NCBI GenBank assembly: GCA_010093515.1
Contig: MU001677.1
Span: forward strand, 46,273-110,272
Direction of reading: 5' to 3'
DNA from: Lineolata rhizophorae
Lineage: Eukaryota > Ascomycota > Dothideomycetes > Lineolatales > Lineolataceae
DNA length: 64,000 bases
Part shown: positions 1-9,785 of the stretch, one piece after another
Layout: each line of letters begins with the position of its first letter
How positions within the stretch are numbered: position 1 is the stretch's first letter
The notes under the pieces: model-generated
What the model was told of the DNA's origin: nothing
Databases searched by the model: none
What the model saw: the letters and a program-made list of their open reading frames with translations, nothing else
Position numbers and translations under genes: made by a program

Positions 1-948
1 AAATGGCCTTTTTTGAGAGAATCGATAGCAAGGAGAATATCTGCTTCATTTGGAAGGTGTCGAGGCATCATGGGTGGAAAAATTGAGGTTTGAAGTTGGG
101 GGACGCGTCAGGACGCGGGTGCGGGTCATACCCTGAGGGCGGGTCATACCCTGATAGGAACGGTTAACTATAAGTTGAATATAGTACTCAAGTCAAGTAT
201 AGTACTATAATTTTAACATAGAATTACGCCTTAAACCTAAGGCTACAACTTAGCTACGGTATTAGAACCTGATTATAGGAATATAACTCAACTATAGGAC
301 TACAACTCGATTATAGTACTACAAGTTCAGGGCGGCACTACAACTTATAGAAGACATAACAAATTGAATACGGTACGCCAACTTGGACACGAAATTAGAA
401 CTCGAGCGTAATACTACAACTTGAAAATTACACTACAAGGTGAGCAAGAAACTAGATTTTGAGCATGGTCCTATAGCCTGGCTACGGCACTACGATCCAG
501 TCACGATACTTCAATCTGATTGTAATACTGCGTATTAATCACAGCAATGCAACTCCAGCAAAACATCACTACATGAAAATGCACCTCCATCTAAGCGAGA
601 TATTGCTACCCGAGTAAAGCGCTACTGGTTGTGTGAGATATTGCTACTCCATCCAGCAACCACTACTAATGCACACCCTCACTACTTGTGCAAGATATCA
701 CTTTTCGTGCCGCATCAACACTCATACATCACCTAGCAGCAATCCACTGAGCTCTTCAGGGCTGAAGTCTGAGCAGTCGGCATTGGGAAAACTACTCGCG
801 CAATTCGCTGTCTAGACCCCGCGCAGACGCATGGTTAGGGGTTTTCTATCGTACATCAGCACGGCCAGCACCCAATAACTATCCCGAAGCCCATTCGAGT
901 TCCACCAAGCCAGTTCACTCTCGGCCTCCGTATGATGTTCTGTGCACC
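1..948. other. Gene-free left edge, AT-richer, repeat-bearing
   Basis: No credible gene is seen here. The base composition is clearly more AT-rich than the rest of the window, with many TA steps. Most of 150-560 is a degenerate short tandem repeat (listed separately). A 13-base word, gagatattgctac, occurs at 597-609 and again at 635-647. The only open frame, at 633-815, has no recognisable protein features. The downstream part (about 800-948) is the 3' flank of the minus-strand phosphoesterase. Confidence 0.6.
150..560. repeat. Degenerate minisatellite of about 19-20 bp
   Basis: Read by eye, the stretch is built from variants of a unit close to TACTACAACTTGATTATAG. Recognisable copies include ggctacaacttagctacgg near 241, gactacaactcgattatag near 299, tactacaagttcagggcgg near 318 and cactacaacttatag near 336; weaker copies continue to about 560. 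Copies differ by transitions and small length changes. This is consistent with an old tandem array decayed by mutation, possibly including RIP-type C-to-T changes; the RIP reading is inference. Confidence 0.55.
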
Positions 949-1983
949 TCAATGCCTGACCGGAAGCTTCAGGTCGACCACGAATGGCGGCCTGAAGTTC
1001 TTCCGATCCTCCTCCAATAGCGCCGCATTGACCATTAGGGTCTCACGCCCTCCTTGAACCCTGCGCATCGCCTCGTCCGAAACCTGAGCCCAACCACGTT
1101 GTTTCGCCGCCTCCATGTCAATCACCTCCTTTGGAAAGACCTTCATTTCGTCATTCCAATCATCGCCCACGAAGTAGCTGCCCTGTAGGTATTCCTCGCC
1201 GTTGGCGGATAGGTAGCTGACCCGCTGGGCGCCATACGACTTGTGGATGTGGCCAAAGCAATGCAGGGCAGGCTTGGCACGTGTGATGGCGTTGCGTAGA
1301 TGATGGCAGCCTGTGCTACGACCCCTCGGCAGCTTCGAGTCTAAGATGTGCTCTGGTGGGGTGTGGGTCATCACAATGTCTGGGCCATCGGGGTACTCGC
1401 GTATGATGGACCGCTCGTCTTCGCAGCCTGTTCGCGGGTCAACAGCCCGTTTCGGCGGCACGGAACACCTGGAGAAAGAATGTCGTGGGTTGAACCAATC
1501 TTCGGGGACATTGTACTGGAATGCCCCGCTGCGCGTGAATCCAACCGGCGTTCTCGGGCTTGCGTAGATTGTGAACGTGGCGCCGCTGCGCAAGGTAAAC
1601 ATGTGGACTCCCTCGTCGAGCAAATGGAAACCGCGCCTATCGTTCTCCGTTTCGTACTTTACAATGGCCTTGGCCTCTTCATGTTCAGCGGGGTCGCCGC
1701 CCCACTCGTTGACCCAAAAATGGCGATCCAGGGTGTTCTCGTGATTTCCGGGGATGACAAGCCGGAGCTCCGCACTGGGCGCCGTGTCCTTCAGGAGCCT
1801 AATTGCGGCCTGGATTTGGCGCGGTGTGCCTTCTTTAGTTAGATCTCCGCAGTGGAGAAGCACGTTGGCTTTGGCATTGGCGTTCGCCTTGGCGAACGGA
1901 TGCTCGCGGTCGCCATAGTCGGACCTCATCCCATGGGTGTCCGACATTATCAGGAAACGAACATCTTTATACTGGCGCGCCAT
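949..1983 (-). CDS. Calcineurin-like metallophosphoesterase
   Basis: Single-exon gene of 344 residues. It has all the metal-site blocks of the calcineurin-like phosphoesterase fold in order: S-D-T-H (residues 14-17), C-G-D-L (45-48), P-G-N-H-E (78-82), a T-H-T-P-P-E-H segment and a C-terminal F-G-H-I-H motif. These supply the Asp/His/Asn ligands of a two-metal centre, so it is probably an active hydrolase. The family includes fungal homologues of the MPPED1/2 cAMP-phosphodiesterase-like group; the natural substrate cannot be read from sequence. The start at 1983 (MARQYKDVRF) was chosen because it is an ATG directly before the first beta strand; the same frame upstream has no better ATG. No signal peptide or membrane segment is seen. 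It sits between two blocks of decayed tandem repeats. Confidence 0.88.
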   Translation of the reverse strand: MARQYKDVRFLIMSDTHGMRSDYGDREHPFAKANANAKANVLLHCGDLTKEGTPRQIQAAIRLLKDTAPSAELRLVIPGNHENTLDRHFWVNEWGGDPAEHEEAKAIVKYETENDRRGFHLLDEGVHMFTLRSGATFTIYASPRTPVGFTRSGAFQYNVPEDWFNPRHSFSRCSVPPKRAVDPRTGCEDERSIIREYPDGPDIVMTHTPPEHILDSKLPRGRSTGCHHLRNAITRAKPALHCFGHIHKSYGAQRVSYLSANGEEYLQGSYFVGDDWNDEMKVFPKEVIDMEAAKQRGWAQVSDEAMRRVQGGRETLMVNAALLEEDRKNFRPPFVVDLKLPVRH

Positions 1984-3306
1984 TGTGAGGGATGGTCGAG
2001 AAGACGTGATGAGCTGGCTGCAGTAGTGCGCTTGGAGCAAGGCCGCTGGAGACACAGTGGATGAAGATGCGTGCTTGAAGAATGTTCGTGGAGCTAGGCC
2101 GGACGATATTGAGTCTAGGTGAAGCCGCGAGAGAGGCCGATGTGTGTGGGCTTAGACAATTTCTTTTTTTTGGAGCAAAGAGCACGAGAGAGAGATGTAC
2201 TTGGAGCTGGGCTGACGAAGGAAGATTGGAGGGGTTGTGGCCAAAGATATACTCTTGACGAAAAAGTCTTCCCTGCGGCTGACAGTCACCAGTGATGGTC
2301 ACACGCGAAACGATGTCGCCGGCGGATTTACTTCATGCGAGAATCAATAGTATGAGTCGCCGGAAGCTATCGTGTACCGCGGGTCACAGTCCTGAATGGA
2401 GTCAATTGCGCCTGCTGAGTGGGGCAAAAGTCGCCCCGCCACATGCGACATCGCATCGTTAGGGTACTGACTGCGCCCCAAAATTGATACCCAAGCTACC
2501 GGTAACCATAGCATACCAAGCATCACTGCCATCAATAGTCCATTGCACGACCAATTTCCCGCCGATTTCTCATTGTCTACAGAGATGAAGGAACTTATAA
2601 CAGCCCGCCTTTGCTACAGGAGTTCGCTCGGGTGATTTTGAGTGTGAATACGCGGAAAATCACTGTGGAGTCCCGCTTCCAGCGACATCATAGCTTAGTG
2701 ATGCGGTAGAGAAGGCGCCTGGAGTAGAGAAGTGTGCTGATTGCGGAGTGATGATTGAAGAGCGTTATTACGAGCCTGGCGTATAGCGATGTCATGCCCA
2801 GTGCTGAGTGGGAAGGCGTTGACTGTAAAGTCATCACTGCAGAGTGCCCGCTACTCAGACCAGCGAGTAGCGATGTAATAGGTCTGTGAATCTGCATCAG
2901 ACGGCGTCGGGTGTGGAAAGTGCGCTCATTGCGGAGTTCTTACTACGGAGTCTTTATTGCAGAGTACGGCGCGCAGCAATGCATAGCTCTGTGAACCTGC
3001 ATCGGACGTCACTTGGAAGTAAAGGGCAGAGTCTGCGCTAGGGAGTCCTCACTACGGAGTGCGGCGATGTAATGAACTGCGCTGGTGCTTTGATTGGTTG
3101 TACTGATCATTTGAAGTCCGCTTGTGATTGGCGCATACACTGCGCTAAAGGGCCAGGCGGTGAGGTTGAACCCCAGATCACTGGCAGAAAAAATTGGCGC
3201 GGGCATCACTTCTGCTCCGCCTCTCCGCCTCTCCGCCTAGGTTCCAAATCTCCGCCGCCTGATGCTAGCATCACTTTCCCCGCCGCCCCTGCTGCCACCA
3301 GAGAAG
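1984..3306. other. Intergenic, shared 5' region of phosphoesterase and NOP13
   Basis: The phosphoesterase (minus) and NOP13 (plus) are divergent, so this 1.3 kb holds both promoters. The middle and right part (about 2690-3065) is a degenerate tandem repeat, listed separately. Open frames here on both strands are short and lack recognisable domains. No clear TATA box was identified. Confidence 0.6.
2690..3065. repeat. Degenerate tandem repeat of about 100 bp
   Basis: Two roughly 37-base blocks match closely at about 100-base spacing: agcgatgtaataggtctgtg near 2871 and agcaatgcatagctctgtga near 2971, each followed by a conserved tctgcatcagacg / cctgcatcggacg tail. Between them the short words 'cattgcggagt', 'actacggagt' and 'actgcagagt' recur several times (for example near 2935, 2950, 3050). 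A partial third unit with 'gcggcgatgtaatga' lies near 3061. The array is imperfect and non-coding. Confidence 0.5.
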
Positions 3307-4572
3307 ATGGACGCAGAAGGCGCGGCCAAGAAGCGCAAGCGCGCAGATGCTGCTGATGTGGCAATTCCCGACGAAATCGAGATCGACGTGTCGCTCCCCG
3401 AGCCGCTGTCGAAGAAAGCCCAACGGAAGGCGACCAAGCGCCGCAAAAGCGATGCAAGGCCGCTCGATGGCGACACAGTCGCGCGCAAGCACTCCGATGG
3501 TGAGGCGCGTACGTCCGAAGACAGCGACGACGACGACGACGACGACGACGACGCACACTCTCCCGACAAGCAGTCGCCCGCGGACTCCAAGAGGCGCTCC
3601 CCGTTCGGGATATGGATCGGCAACCTCTCGTTTACGCTCACGAAGGCGGCCCTGCGCTCCTTTATCGTCGACAACGCGGGCATCGCCGCCGAGGCCGTGA
3701 CACGCATCCACCTGCCCGCGGCGAGGGACGCCGTCTCTAAGAAGCCGCGTAACAAGGGCTTCGCGTACGTCGACTTGGCGACGCAGCCGGACCAGATCGC
3801 CGCGCTGGGCGTAAACGAGTCGCTGCTCGAGGGCCGCCGCGTGCTCGTCAAGGACGCGGCAAGCTTCGAAGGGCGACCCGCCAAGGATGCGCTGGCCTCG
3901 GCCGCAGCGGGAGGCGGGCCGGGCAAGGTGGACGGCATCCACAAGGCACTACCAAATGGCAAGACGCCGGGGAAGAAGGTGTTTGTGGGGAACTTGGCGT
4001 TCGACGTCGCCAGGGAGGATTTAGAGAGGCAGTTTGAAAAGTGCGGCGCGATTGAGGACGTGCACGTGGCGACGTTTGAGGACTCGGGCAAGTGCAAGGG
4101 CTTTGCGTGGGTGACGTTTGAAGATGTAGAGGCGGCAGCGGCGGCGGCAAGGGGCTGGACACTGCTGGAACAGGAGGACAGCGAGGATGAACAGGACGAC
4201 GATCAAGATGAGGAAGAGGCTAAGCGGAACGGAGTGGCGGATAGTGAAGGAGACGGCGCCAACGCCGTGGTCAAGGCCCGAAAGGCAGCCGCAAAACCAA
4301 AGAGGCTCAAAAAGAAGAAGCCGCGCAAATGGTTCGTCAACCGGCTCTTTGGGCGCGACCTGCGGTGCGAATTCGCCGAGGACGCGTCGACCCGATACGA
4401 GAAGCGATTTGGCAAGGGCCGGAAGAAGGAACAAGGGAGGGGGTGGAGGGATTCAGAAGATGTGGACGGGGCTACGATGAAGAGAAAAAACACGAGCGTG
4501 GCACACGCCCACGCGCCGCGAGAGTCGACCGCCATCGTGCAGGGGACGGGCTCAAAGATAGTATTCGATTAA
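3307..4572 (+). CDS. NOP13: Nucleolar RNA-binding protein Nop13
   Basis: Intronless, 421 residues, close to yeast Nop13 (about 403). It is predicted to act in the nucleolus in pre-60S/pre-rRNA assembly, as Nop13 does. A basic N-terminus (KKRKR) is followed by an Asp run (about 74-82, from a GAC repeat at 3524-3553). RRM1 follows at about 100-184, with RNP2-like IWIGNLSF and RNP1-like KGFAYVDL. RRM2 starts at about 223, with VFVGNLAF and KGFAWVTF. RRM2 is interrupted between its second helix and last strand by an acidic then Lys-rich insert (about 287-345). The frame then continues with the family's conserved KWFVNRLFGRDLRCEF segment and a basic tail with YEKRFGKG. The ATG at 3307 has A at -3 and begins the conserved MDAEG... 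start; an in-frame ATG at 3262 is less likely. The adjacent minus-strand gene is convergent. Confidence 0.9.
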   Translation: MDAEGAAKKRKRADAADVAIPDEIEIDVSLPEPLSKKAQRKATKRRKSDARPLDGDTVARKHSDGEARTSEDSDDDDDDDDDAHSPDKQSPADSKRRSPFGIWIGNLSFTLTKAALRSFIVDNAGIAAEAVTRIHLPAARDAVSKKPRNKGFAYVDLATQPDQIAALGVNESLLEGRRVLVKDAASFEGRPAKDALASAAAGGGPGKVDGIHKALPNGKTPGKKVFVGNLAFDVAREDLERQFEKCGAIEDVHVATFEDSGKCKGFAWVTFEDVEAAAAAARGWTLLEQEDSEDEQDDDQDEEEAKRNGVADSEGDGANAVVKARKAAAKPKRLKKKKPRKWFVNRLFGRDLRCEFAEDASTRYEKRFGKGRKKEQGRGWRDSEDVDGATMKRKNTSVAHAHAPRESTAIVQGTGSKIVFD

Positions 4573-4879
4573 GCTGACATGAGCGTAGGCACGTTGAAGG
4601 AGTTGCGTGTTCAATATCTAAATATATCTATGAACATGGAAATAGCATAGACCTAGCCTGGCTTGGGCCCTGGATGCTACAATTAAACTGAGAAGATCAT
4701 GAGACAACCGTCGGTCCATCGCTTTGCTTCCAAGAGTCCAGCTCTGCGCCGCATTCGCCACGAACTCCGTGTAGAATATATATATCCAACAGACCAGGTA
4801 TCCGGACACATAAAGAACGCCTCCAAACCGCAAAAGTAACGAAACGTGAATATGCCGAGCCGAAACAGAACTGTGCACA
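4573..4879. other. Short convergent intergenic
   Basis: This is the tail-to-tail gap between NOP13 (plus) and the 1000-residue half zinc-cluster gene (minus). It presumably holds both 3' untranslated ends. It is AT-richer than its flanks, with 'ctaaatatatctatg' near 4618 and 'gaatatatatatcc' near 4774. No gene is seen. Confidence 0.6.
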
Positions 4880-7800
4880 CTACTCAAGCTCTAGGCGCCT
4901 CAAGACGCTCTCAAGTTCGCCGAAGTCATCGTTGGCAATGTTAGGTTGTGGAAGCTTGGGGGCATCATCTTCTTGTAGACGTGTTTGAGGTTGGCTATAA
5001 GCCGGAGCGTGAAGCTGGCTATAAGCCGGAGCGTGAAGTGGACTGGGAGCCGGAGTACTAGTTGATCTCTCCGTTACTGGACTCCCACCCGCAACATTGC
5101 CTTCGATAGCCTCGCTAATGAACATGTCTTGACTCCTACCCGCAGCATTGCCTTTGATAGCCTTGCTAATGAACATCTTAGGCAGGATGGCTTGCGTCCA
5201 GTTCGGTTGCCGAAGTCGGCGGGCCGGCGGTTCGTCAGGCTCCTTCTTCACTTGGGGCTCGGCACAAGTAAATTGAGACGCGCAACCAGCGGAATCGCTT
5301 TCCCGGCGACGTTCTGCGGGGTCCCCGAGAGACGATGTCGACGGAATAGCAGCGCAGGCAGCGGCAGCACTTTCGAGTTCCACACTCTTCTTCGCGCTCG
5401 CTTTTCGACTCGCCAAAATCGCGCGTGGTGTGTGGAACACACCACCGAATTTGCGGACTCTCCTTGCCGCCATCACTGGCTGGGACACATCATAGTTGGT
5501 AGAGCTAGCTGCCTCTTGGTGGACGATATGGCCGTGAGGTCGAGGTGGGCGATCCGGCCGGGCGCTGAACGCTTCTGGGTCGTACCAGTCTCCATACGCA
5601 AGGTCATCGTCCCAATAGTCAGATGGGCCGACATGAGTAGGTGCGATTGGCGCCTGAATAGGGGGACCAGCGGGAGGAGATGGCGCTGTGTACTCGATGG
5701 CCGGGTCGTACAGGACTGGGTCCTGGAAATCGCGTCTCGAAAACAGCGAAGGGGAGCCAGGATCTGGCGACGCTGGGCTTCGCGGCACTTTCGAGGACAT
5801 GAGCACTGGCTGTGGCACCGGAACATCCGCCGGGTCCTCTTCCTGGGACTTTGTGGCGGCGGAAGCAACGGCAGAACCCTCGGCTTTGTCGGAATGGGTC
5901 GGATCGGCCATTTCCGAGGCCACGGACGCCTTCTTGCTTTTCTTCGACTTGGCCCTCTTGCTTATCTTCTCGCCACTCGGTTGGAGAGCCCAAATGTCCG
6001 CATCTGAGGAAGGCCCAAAGTTTGATGCCTGAGACATCAACGCTGGTGCTTCTGGCTCCGAAGCGGGAGGATGGTCTTGAGCAATCTGCCTGGCGCCCGC
6101 CACGCTCCCCACTGCCAAGAATTCGTCCCCACCTGCCTGGAATAGGTTATGGACTCCCTGGAATGGTGCTTGCGGTGGCTCGAGCACAACAGACTGCGCC
6201 ATCTGCAGCGCAGGCGCTGCTGCCGGCGGCATTGCGTCTTCGCTCTGCCGGCTGTATGCTGCAGATGCCGGCGAGACAATGTTGTACGCATCAGTTCTGC
6301 CCTCCACAGCCTGATCAGGCGGTCGCACAGACAAGCATAATCTTTCGCCACTTGCAGGGCGCGGATGAGTACCAATTGCTGGAGGAACGGCAAGGCGAAG
6401 GCGTTTGCCTCTGGTCTCACGTGGCTTTGGCTTATGCCGCGGAGGAGACGGGAAACGCCGCCCCGACCGCGACATCGACTTCAAAGATGCGAAGTACTTC
6501 GCCCGCTCCCTGTACTCTGCTTCATCGGTCTCGGCTTCTCCTAGGGGTGAAGCGGAGCCATCGCCTTCGACAAGATGCGAATCCCATGATGGCGAAGCGA
6601 AGTCTTGGTTGAAGCCGCCGAGCGAAAGCATGGCAGCGTAGTCTATGTCGCCTGGCGGCAGCTCCGCCTGCTGTTCGGCGGTTAACGGTTTGGTCAAGTC
6701 CCAGTCAAAGGGTAACGGCGACTGCTCCGCGAGAGGCTTAGCGGCGGATTCCGGCTTCGCGGCTGGCGCTTCCGCCTCGGGGCTGTCGAACCGGAAATAC
6801 TGGGCTATGTCGGGGTCGCCAAGCAGCTGGTCCGAAGACGGGTCCGTGATTGGCGTGCCTCCGGCGTCCTTGGACGTGTCCTCCGACTGAGATCGGTTCC
6901 GGGAGTCTTGGGACGAGTCTGGAGTCGCGTTGTCGGACGTCGATTCTGGCTGCGTTGCCGACTTTTGGTTGTTTCGCAGGGGTGTCGGCTCCGGTAAGGT
7001 CTGCAACGGTGGATTTGTTTGGCAGCTTTGATTCCTCGGCGATACCAGGCCAGTAGAATTGCCCCGAGACACTAGGCAATCGGCGGGATTGGCAAGTCTG
7101 CCCTTTGGCTTCTGTTGTCGGGACCGCTCCAGACCGGTTACTCGGGAGATACTCTCGCTCAGCGACTCGGCCGGATGGGTGCACTTCCGCTTGCCCTTTT
7201 TACACACCTTGCACGCGCCTTGCGCCCGCTTGACCCGGTACTCGGACCTTTCGCGCTCCGTCATCTTGCGCCGCTTGTTCTCGCGGACTTGGGCGGACGA
7301 AATGCTCCAAGTGCTCGTCATGTGCTTCAGGCCCTTTGGTTCGGGTTGCGGCGGAGCTGGAGCGGACATCACGCCCTCCGCCGCTGGTGGAACAGAGCTT
7401 TCAGGCCACGGGGCGGCCAAGGTAGTGAAAGGCGGATGAGAGACTGCAGTGGTCGGAGGCGACATGGAAGTCGCCGTTGGATGAACTTCGGAATGGCCGC
7501 CTGAATCCTGGGAAAAGCTCCGGGGCGTTCCTTGGGGACGGCTCCATTCCGGGGCAGGGAACGGCACATAGGCCGCTTCAGTGGCAATGGTAGTGGAAGT
7601 GGACTGAATGAAGGCGCTAGAGAACGCCGTCGACGGAGCGCTCTCGCTGCACCGCTCCTGCTCCTGCTCCTCGATCAGGAACTGGATGAGAGCATCCCGC
7701 ATGCGTGCCTTGTGCTTCTTGCCGTTCGGAAAGGCCCGCTTGAGCGCCTCGAACAGCTCGTCCGAGTCCTGGTCCGGCTCGAACCTGAGGTTGGCTGTGG

Positions 7801-7882
7801 GGTCATGTGACTCGTAGCTCGTCCGGTAGATGCGGTATCCGCGGCCACCAGCGGCGGCACTACCACTGCGACTGCTTTCCAT
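4880..7882 (-). CDS. Half zinc-cluster family protein A (C-x2-C-x6-C-x-H)
   Basis: Intronless, 1000 residues, function unknown. The only recognisable element is at 202-236: a basic run (KRRKMTERERSEYRVKR) followed by GACKVCKKGKRKCTH, with Cys 224, 227, 234 and His 236. This matches the first half of a fungal Zn2Cys6 cluster (C-x2-C-x6-C with Lys/Arg between), but no second Cys triplet follows. The rest is low-complexity Ser/Pro/Glu sequence. A short predicted helical N-terminal segment (about 40-75) precedes the motif. The C-terminus carries two tandem duplications: 24 bp (8 residues) at 4992-5039 and 51 bp (17 residues, MFISKAIKG...) at 5080-5178. The same motif recurs in three minus-strand genes at 46300-54640, where an intron splits it; here the motif is continuous. 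A nuclear, DNA-binding role is plausible but inferred. Confidence 0.75.
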   Translation of the reverse strand: MESSRSGSAAAGGRGYRIYRTSYESHDPTANLRFEPDQDSDELFEALKRAFPNGKKHKARMRDALIQFLIEEQEQERCSESAPSTAFSSAFIQSTSTTIATEAAYVPFPAPEWSRPQGTPRSFSQDSGGHSEVHPTATSMSPPTTAVSHPPFTTLAAPWPESSVPPAAEGVMSAPAPPQPEPKGLKHMTSTWSISSAQVRENKRRKMTERERSEYRVKRAQGACKVCKKGKRKCTHPAESLSESISRVTGLERSRQQKPKGRLANPADCLVSRGNSTGLVSPRNQSCQTNPPLQTLPEPTPLRNNQKSATQPESTSDNATPDSSQDSRNRSQSEDTSKDAGGTPITDPSSDQLLGDPDIAQYFRFDSPEAEAPAAKPESAAKPLAEQSPLPFDWDLTKPLTAEQQAELPPGDIDYAAMLSLGGFNQDFASPSWDSHLVEGDGSASPLGEAETDEAEYRERAKYFASLKSMSRSGRRFPSPPRHKPKPRETRGKRLRLAVPPAIGTHPRPASGERLCLSVRPPDQAVEGRTDAYNIVSPASAAYSRQSEDAMPPAAAPALQMAQSVVLEPPQAPFQGVHNLFQAGGDEFLAVGSVAGARQIAQDHPPASEPEAPALMSQASNFGPSSDADIWALQPSGEKISKRAKSKKSKKASVASEMADPTHSDKAEGSAVASAATKSQEEDPADVPVPQPVLMSSKVPRSPASPDPGSPSLFSRRDFQDPVLYDPAIEYTAPSPPAGPPIQAPIAPTHVGPSDYWDDDLAYGDWYDPEAFSARPDRPPRPHGHIVHQEAASSTNYDVSQPVMAARRVRKFGGVFHTPRAILASRKASAKKSVELESAAAACAAIPSTSSLGDPAERRRESDSAGCASQFTCAEPQVKKEPDEPPARRLRQPNWTQAILPKMFISKAIKGNAAGRSQDMFISEAIEGNVAGGSPVTERSTSTPAPSPLHAPAYSQLHAPAYSQPQTRLQEDDAPKLPQPNIANDDFGELESVLRRLELE
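4992..5178. repeat. Two in-frame tandem duplications inside gene A
   Basis: Copies of tggctataagccggagcgtg plus 4 further bases lie at 4992-5015 and 5016-5039 (24 bp each). A 51-bp unit starting 'gactcc' lies at 5080-5130 and, diverged, from 5131 to about 5178. Both periods are multiples of three, so the frame is kept. They encode repeated LHAPAYSQ and MFISxAIxGNxAGxS segments near the C-terminus. Confidence 0.85.
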
Positions 7883-8509
7883 ACTTTAGGCAGTTCTGTT
7901 TCGGACTACCACTAGCGGCTAGCATTCGCGAATGAATTGGTGATGGAAGTGGAGAGCGAGTGGCAGGCTCCGCTCAAGCGGTGTCGCATTGGAGGAGAGC
8001 ACGAGCGCCGGCGACAGCCATCACTCGCCGACGCTGCAGTGGCAGAACAGAGTGGATTTGCGTCGGTTGTGGGGAAAGAAAAGGGAAAATGGGAAATAGA
8101 TGCTGGACCGGCGTCCGCAGGGCAGTTCTGGTGCAGCCTGGCGGGAGGCGCAGCTCTAAAGAGGGCTGAGGTTGCTCGCTTAGGTGACCCGATCGAGACA
8201 CCGCACGCGGGCGAGACCGGTGGCGCTGAAAATAGTTACCGCAGAGGACTCTCTCTGCCGGGCGCACGCGAAATCAGACTGCTGTCAAGCTTCTAGCAAA
8301 ATAGATTTGGCCGGAGCACTCGGCTCGTTTTGAATGCTGTAGCAATACATCTAGAGGCGTGGTATCAGGGACAGCTATAGCATCGTCTTTTGCTGCATGT
8401 CAGTTCCAATCTACTGTCCGCCGTCACTTCACGCAGAAGCATCCACATCCGGCCATTCGATCTTCAATCTAACGCCCATTTTTCCGCACAAGGCAGCCCG
8501 AGAAAAAAT
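7883..8509. other. Intergenic, promoter side of gene A and 3' end of reductase
   Basis: 627 bp between the start of gene A (minus) and the stop of the aldo-keto reductase (minus). A 119-codon plus-strand frame at 7937-8296 has no recognisable domain and is probably chance in GC-rich DNA. No clear regulatory motif is picked out. Confidence 0.5.
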
Positions 8510-9785
8510 CTAGAACCGTTTCACAAGCGCCGGCGGCTTGTTGCCCAGCACCTCTTCAATCTCGGCCATGACCTCGTCGGTCAGCTTCGGCAGCAGGTCG
8601 AGCGCTTTCACGCTTTGGAAGATTTGCTCCGGCCGCGACGCGCCCGTGATGGCCGACGAGACGTTTGGGTTCTTGAGCACCCACGCGAGCGCCAGGGCCG
8701 CCATGTTCGTCGACAGCTTGTCGGCGATGGGCTGCGACTCAGGGCTTAGAAAACCGGGGCCCGGGAAGGGGGGAAGGGGGCGAACTTGCGAGCAGGAAAG
8801 GCGACCTACCTGCAGTTTCTTCACCGTCGCAATATTGCCCGCCCACTCGTCGCCGCCGACCTGCTTGCGCAGCCCCTGCACGAAGCGGTCCTCGCTCCGC
8901 GCGACGCGGCTCTGCTCCGGCACGCCCTCGTTGTACTTGCCCGTCAGCACGCCGCCCTTGAGCGGCGAGAAGACCGTGAGGCCGAGCCCGCGCTCCGGGT
9001 ACAGCAGCTCGTACTCGGCCTCGACGCGGGCGCGCGCCAGCATGTTGTACTGCGGCTGCTCCATGAGCGGGCCCATCATGCCGAGCCGGCTGGCCACGGC
9101 CCAGGCCCGCTCGATCTCGTCGGCCCGCCACTCCGACGTGCCCCAGTAGAAGGCCTTGCCGCGGGCGATGATGTGGTTGAAGGTGCGGACCGTCTCTTCC
9201 ATGGGCGTGTGCCTGTCGGGCCGGTGGGCGTAGATGAGGTCGACTGATCCGTTAGCAGTGGCGGGTTGCAAAGGCGAGCGGGCGGGCCCGTACCGTAGTC
9301 CAGGCCGAGCCGTTCGAGGCTCGCATTGATGCCTTCGACGAGGTGCTTGCGGCTGAGGCCGCCGTTGTTGACGGGGTTGTCGCCAAAGGCCTGGCCCCAG
9401 TAGATCTGCGGATTTTTCAGTGCCCGGGCATTTGGGAATGGGACTGGAATGCCACCTTTGTCGAGACGACGAGGTCGTTACGCTTCCAGCCAAAGTGGCG
9501 GATCGCCTCGCCCATAAGCCGCTCGCTGTCGCCGCTCTGGTAGCCCTCGGCGCAGTCGAAGAAGTTGATGCCGGCGTCGTACGCCGCCTTCATGCACGCG
9601 AACGTGTTTTCTGCGTCCCATGTCAGGTTCCATTCGGAAGTGAAATCGAGTCCTGGACGGAGCGCACCCTTCTCAACGTGTCCGCCGTACGTGAGCCAGC
9701 CGCCGAGCGAAATCGCCGACACTTGCAGGCCCGAGCGGCCCAGGAAGCGGTACTGCATCTTGGGGAGGTCTTTTGGGACCGACAT
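8510..9785 (-). CDS. Aldo-keto reductase (potassium-channel beta-subunit-like)
   Basis: Four exons, 365 residues: 9785-9456, 9405-9294, 9243-8810, 8731-8510. The introns are 50, 50 and 78 bp, and the frame is kept through all of them. It is an NADPH-dependent AKR of the voltage-gated K+ channel beta-subunit/YghZ-like branch. The start MQYRFLGRSGLQVSAISLGG, the catalytic Asp and Tyr in FFDCAEGYQSG, Lys in VVSTK, and His in IYAHRPD are all present. The family's SRKHLVEGINASLERL helix lies in exon 2, and a C-terminal NADP-binding SAITGASRPEQI segment is seen. Intron 1 uses a weak donor (GTGGCA), chosen because it joins VVSTK to IYWGQ as in homologues. The protein is cytosolic, with no signal peptide. 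The substrate cannot be deduced. It is divergent from the AIM24-domain gene across 1.45 kb. Confidence 0.88.

Noticed and set aside
7937-8296. 119-codon plus-strand frame upstream of gene A
   Set aside because: It lies in the promoter region of gene A and has no recognisable feature; an overlapping minus-strand frame is equally open.
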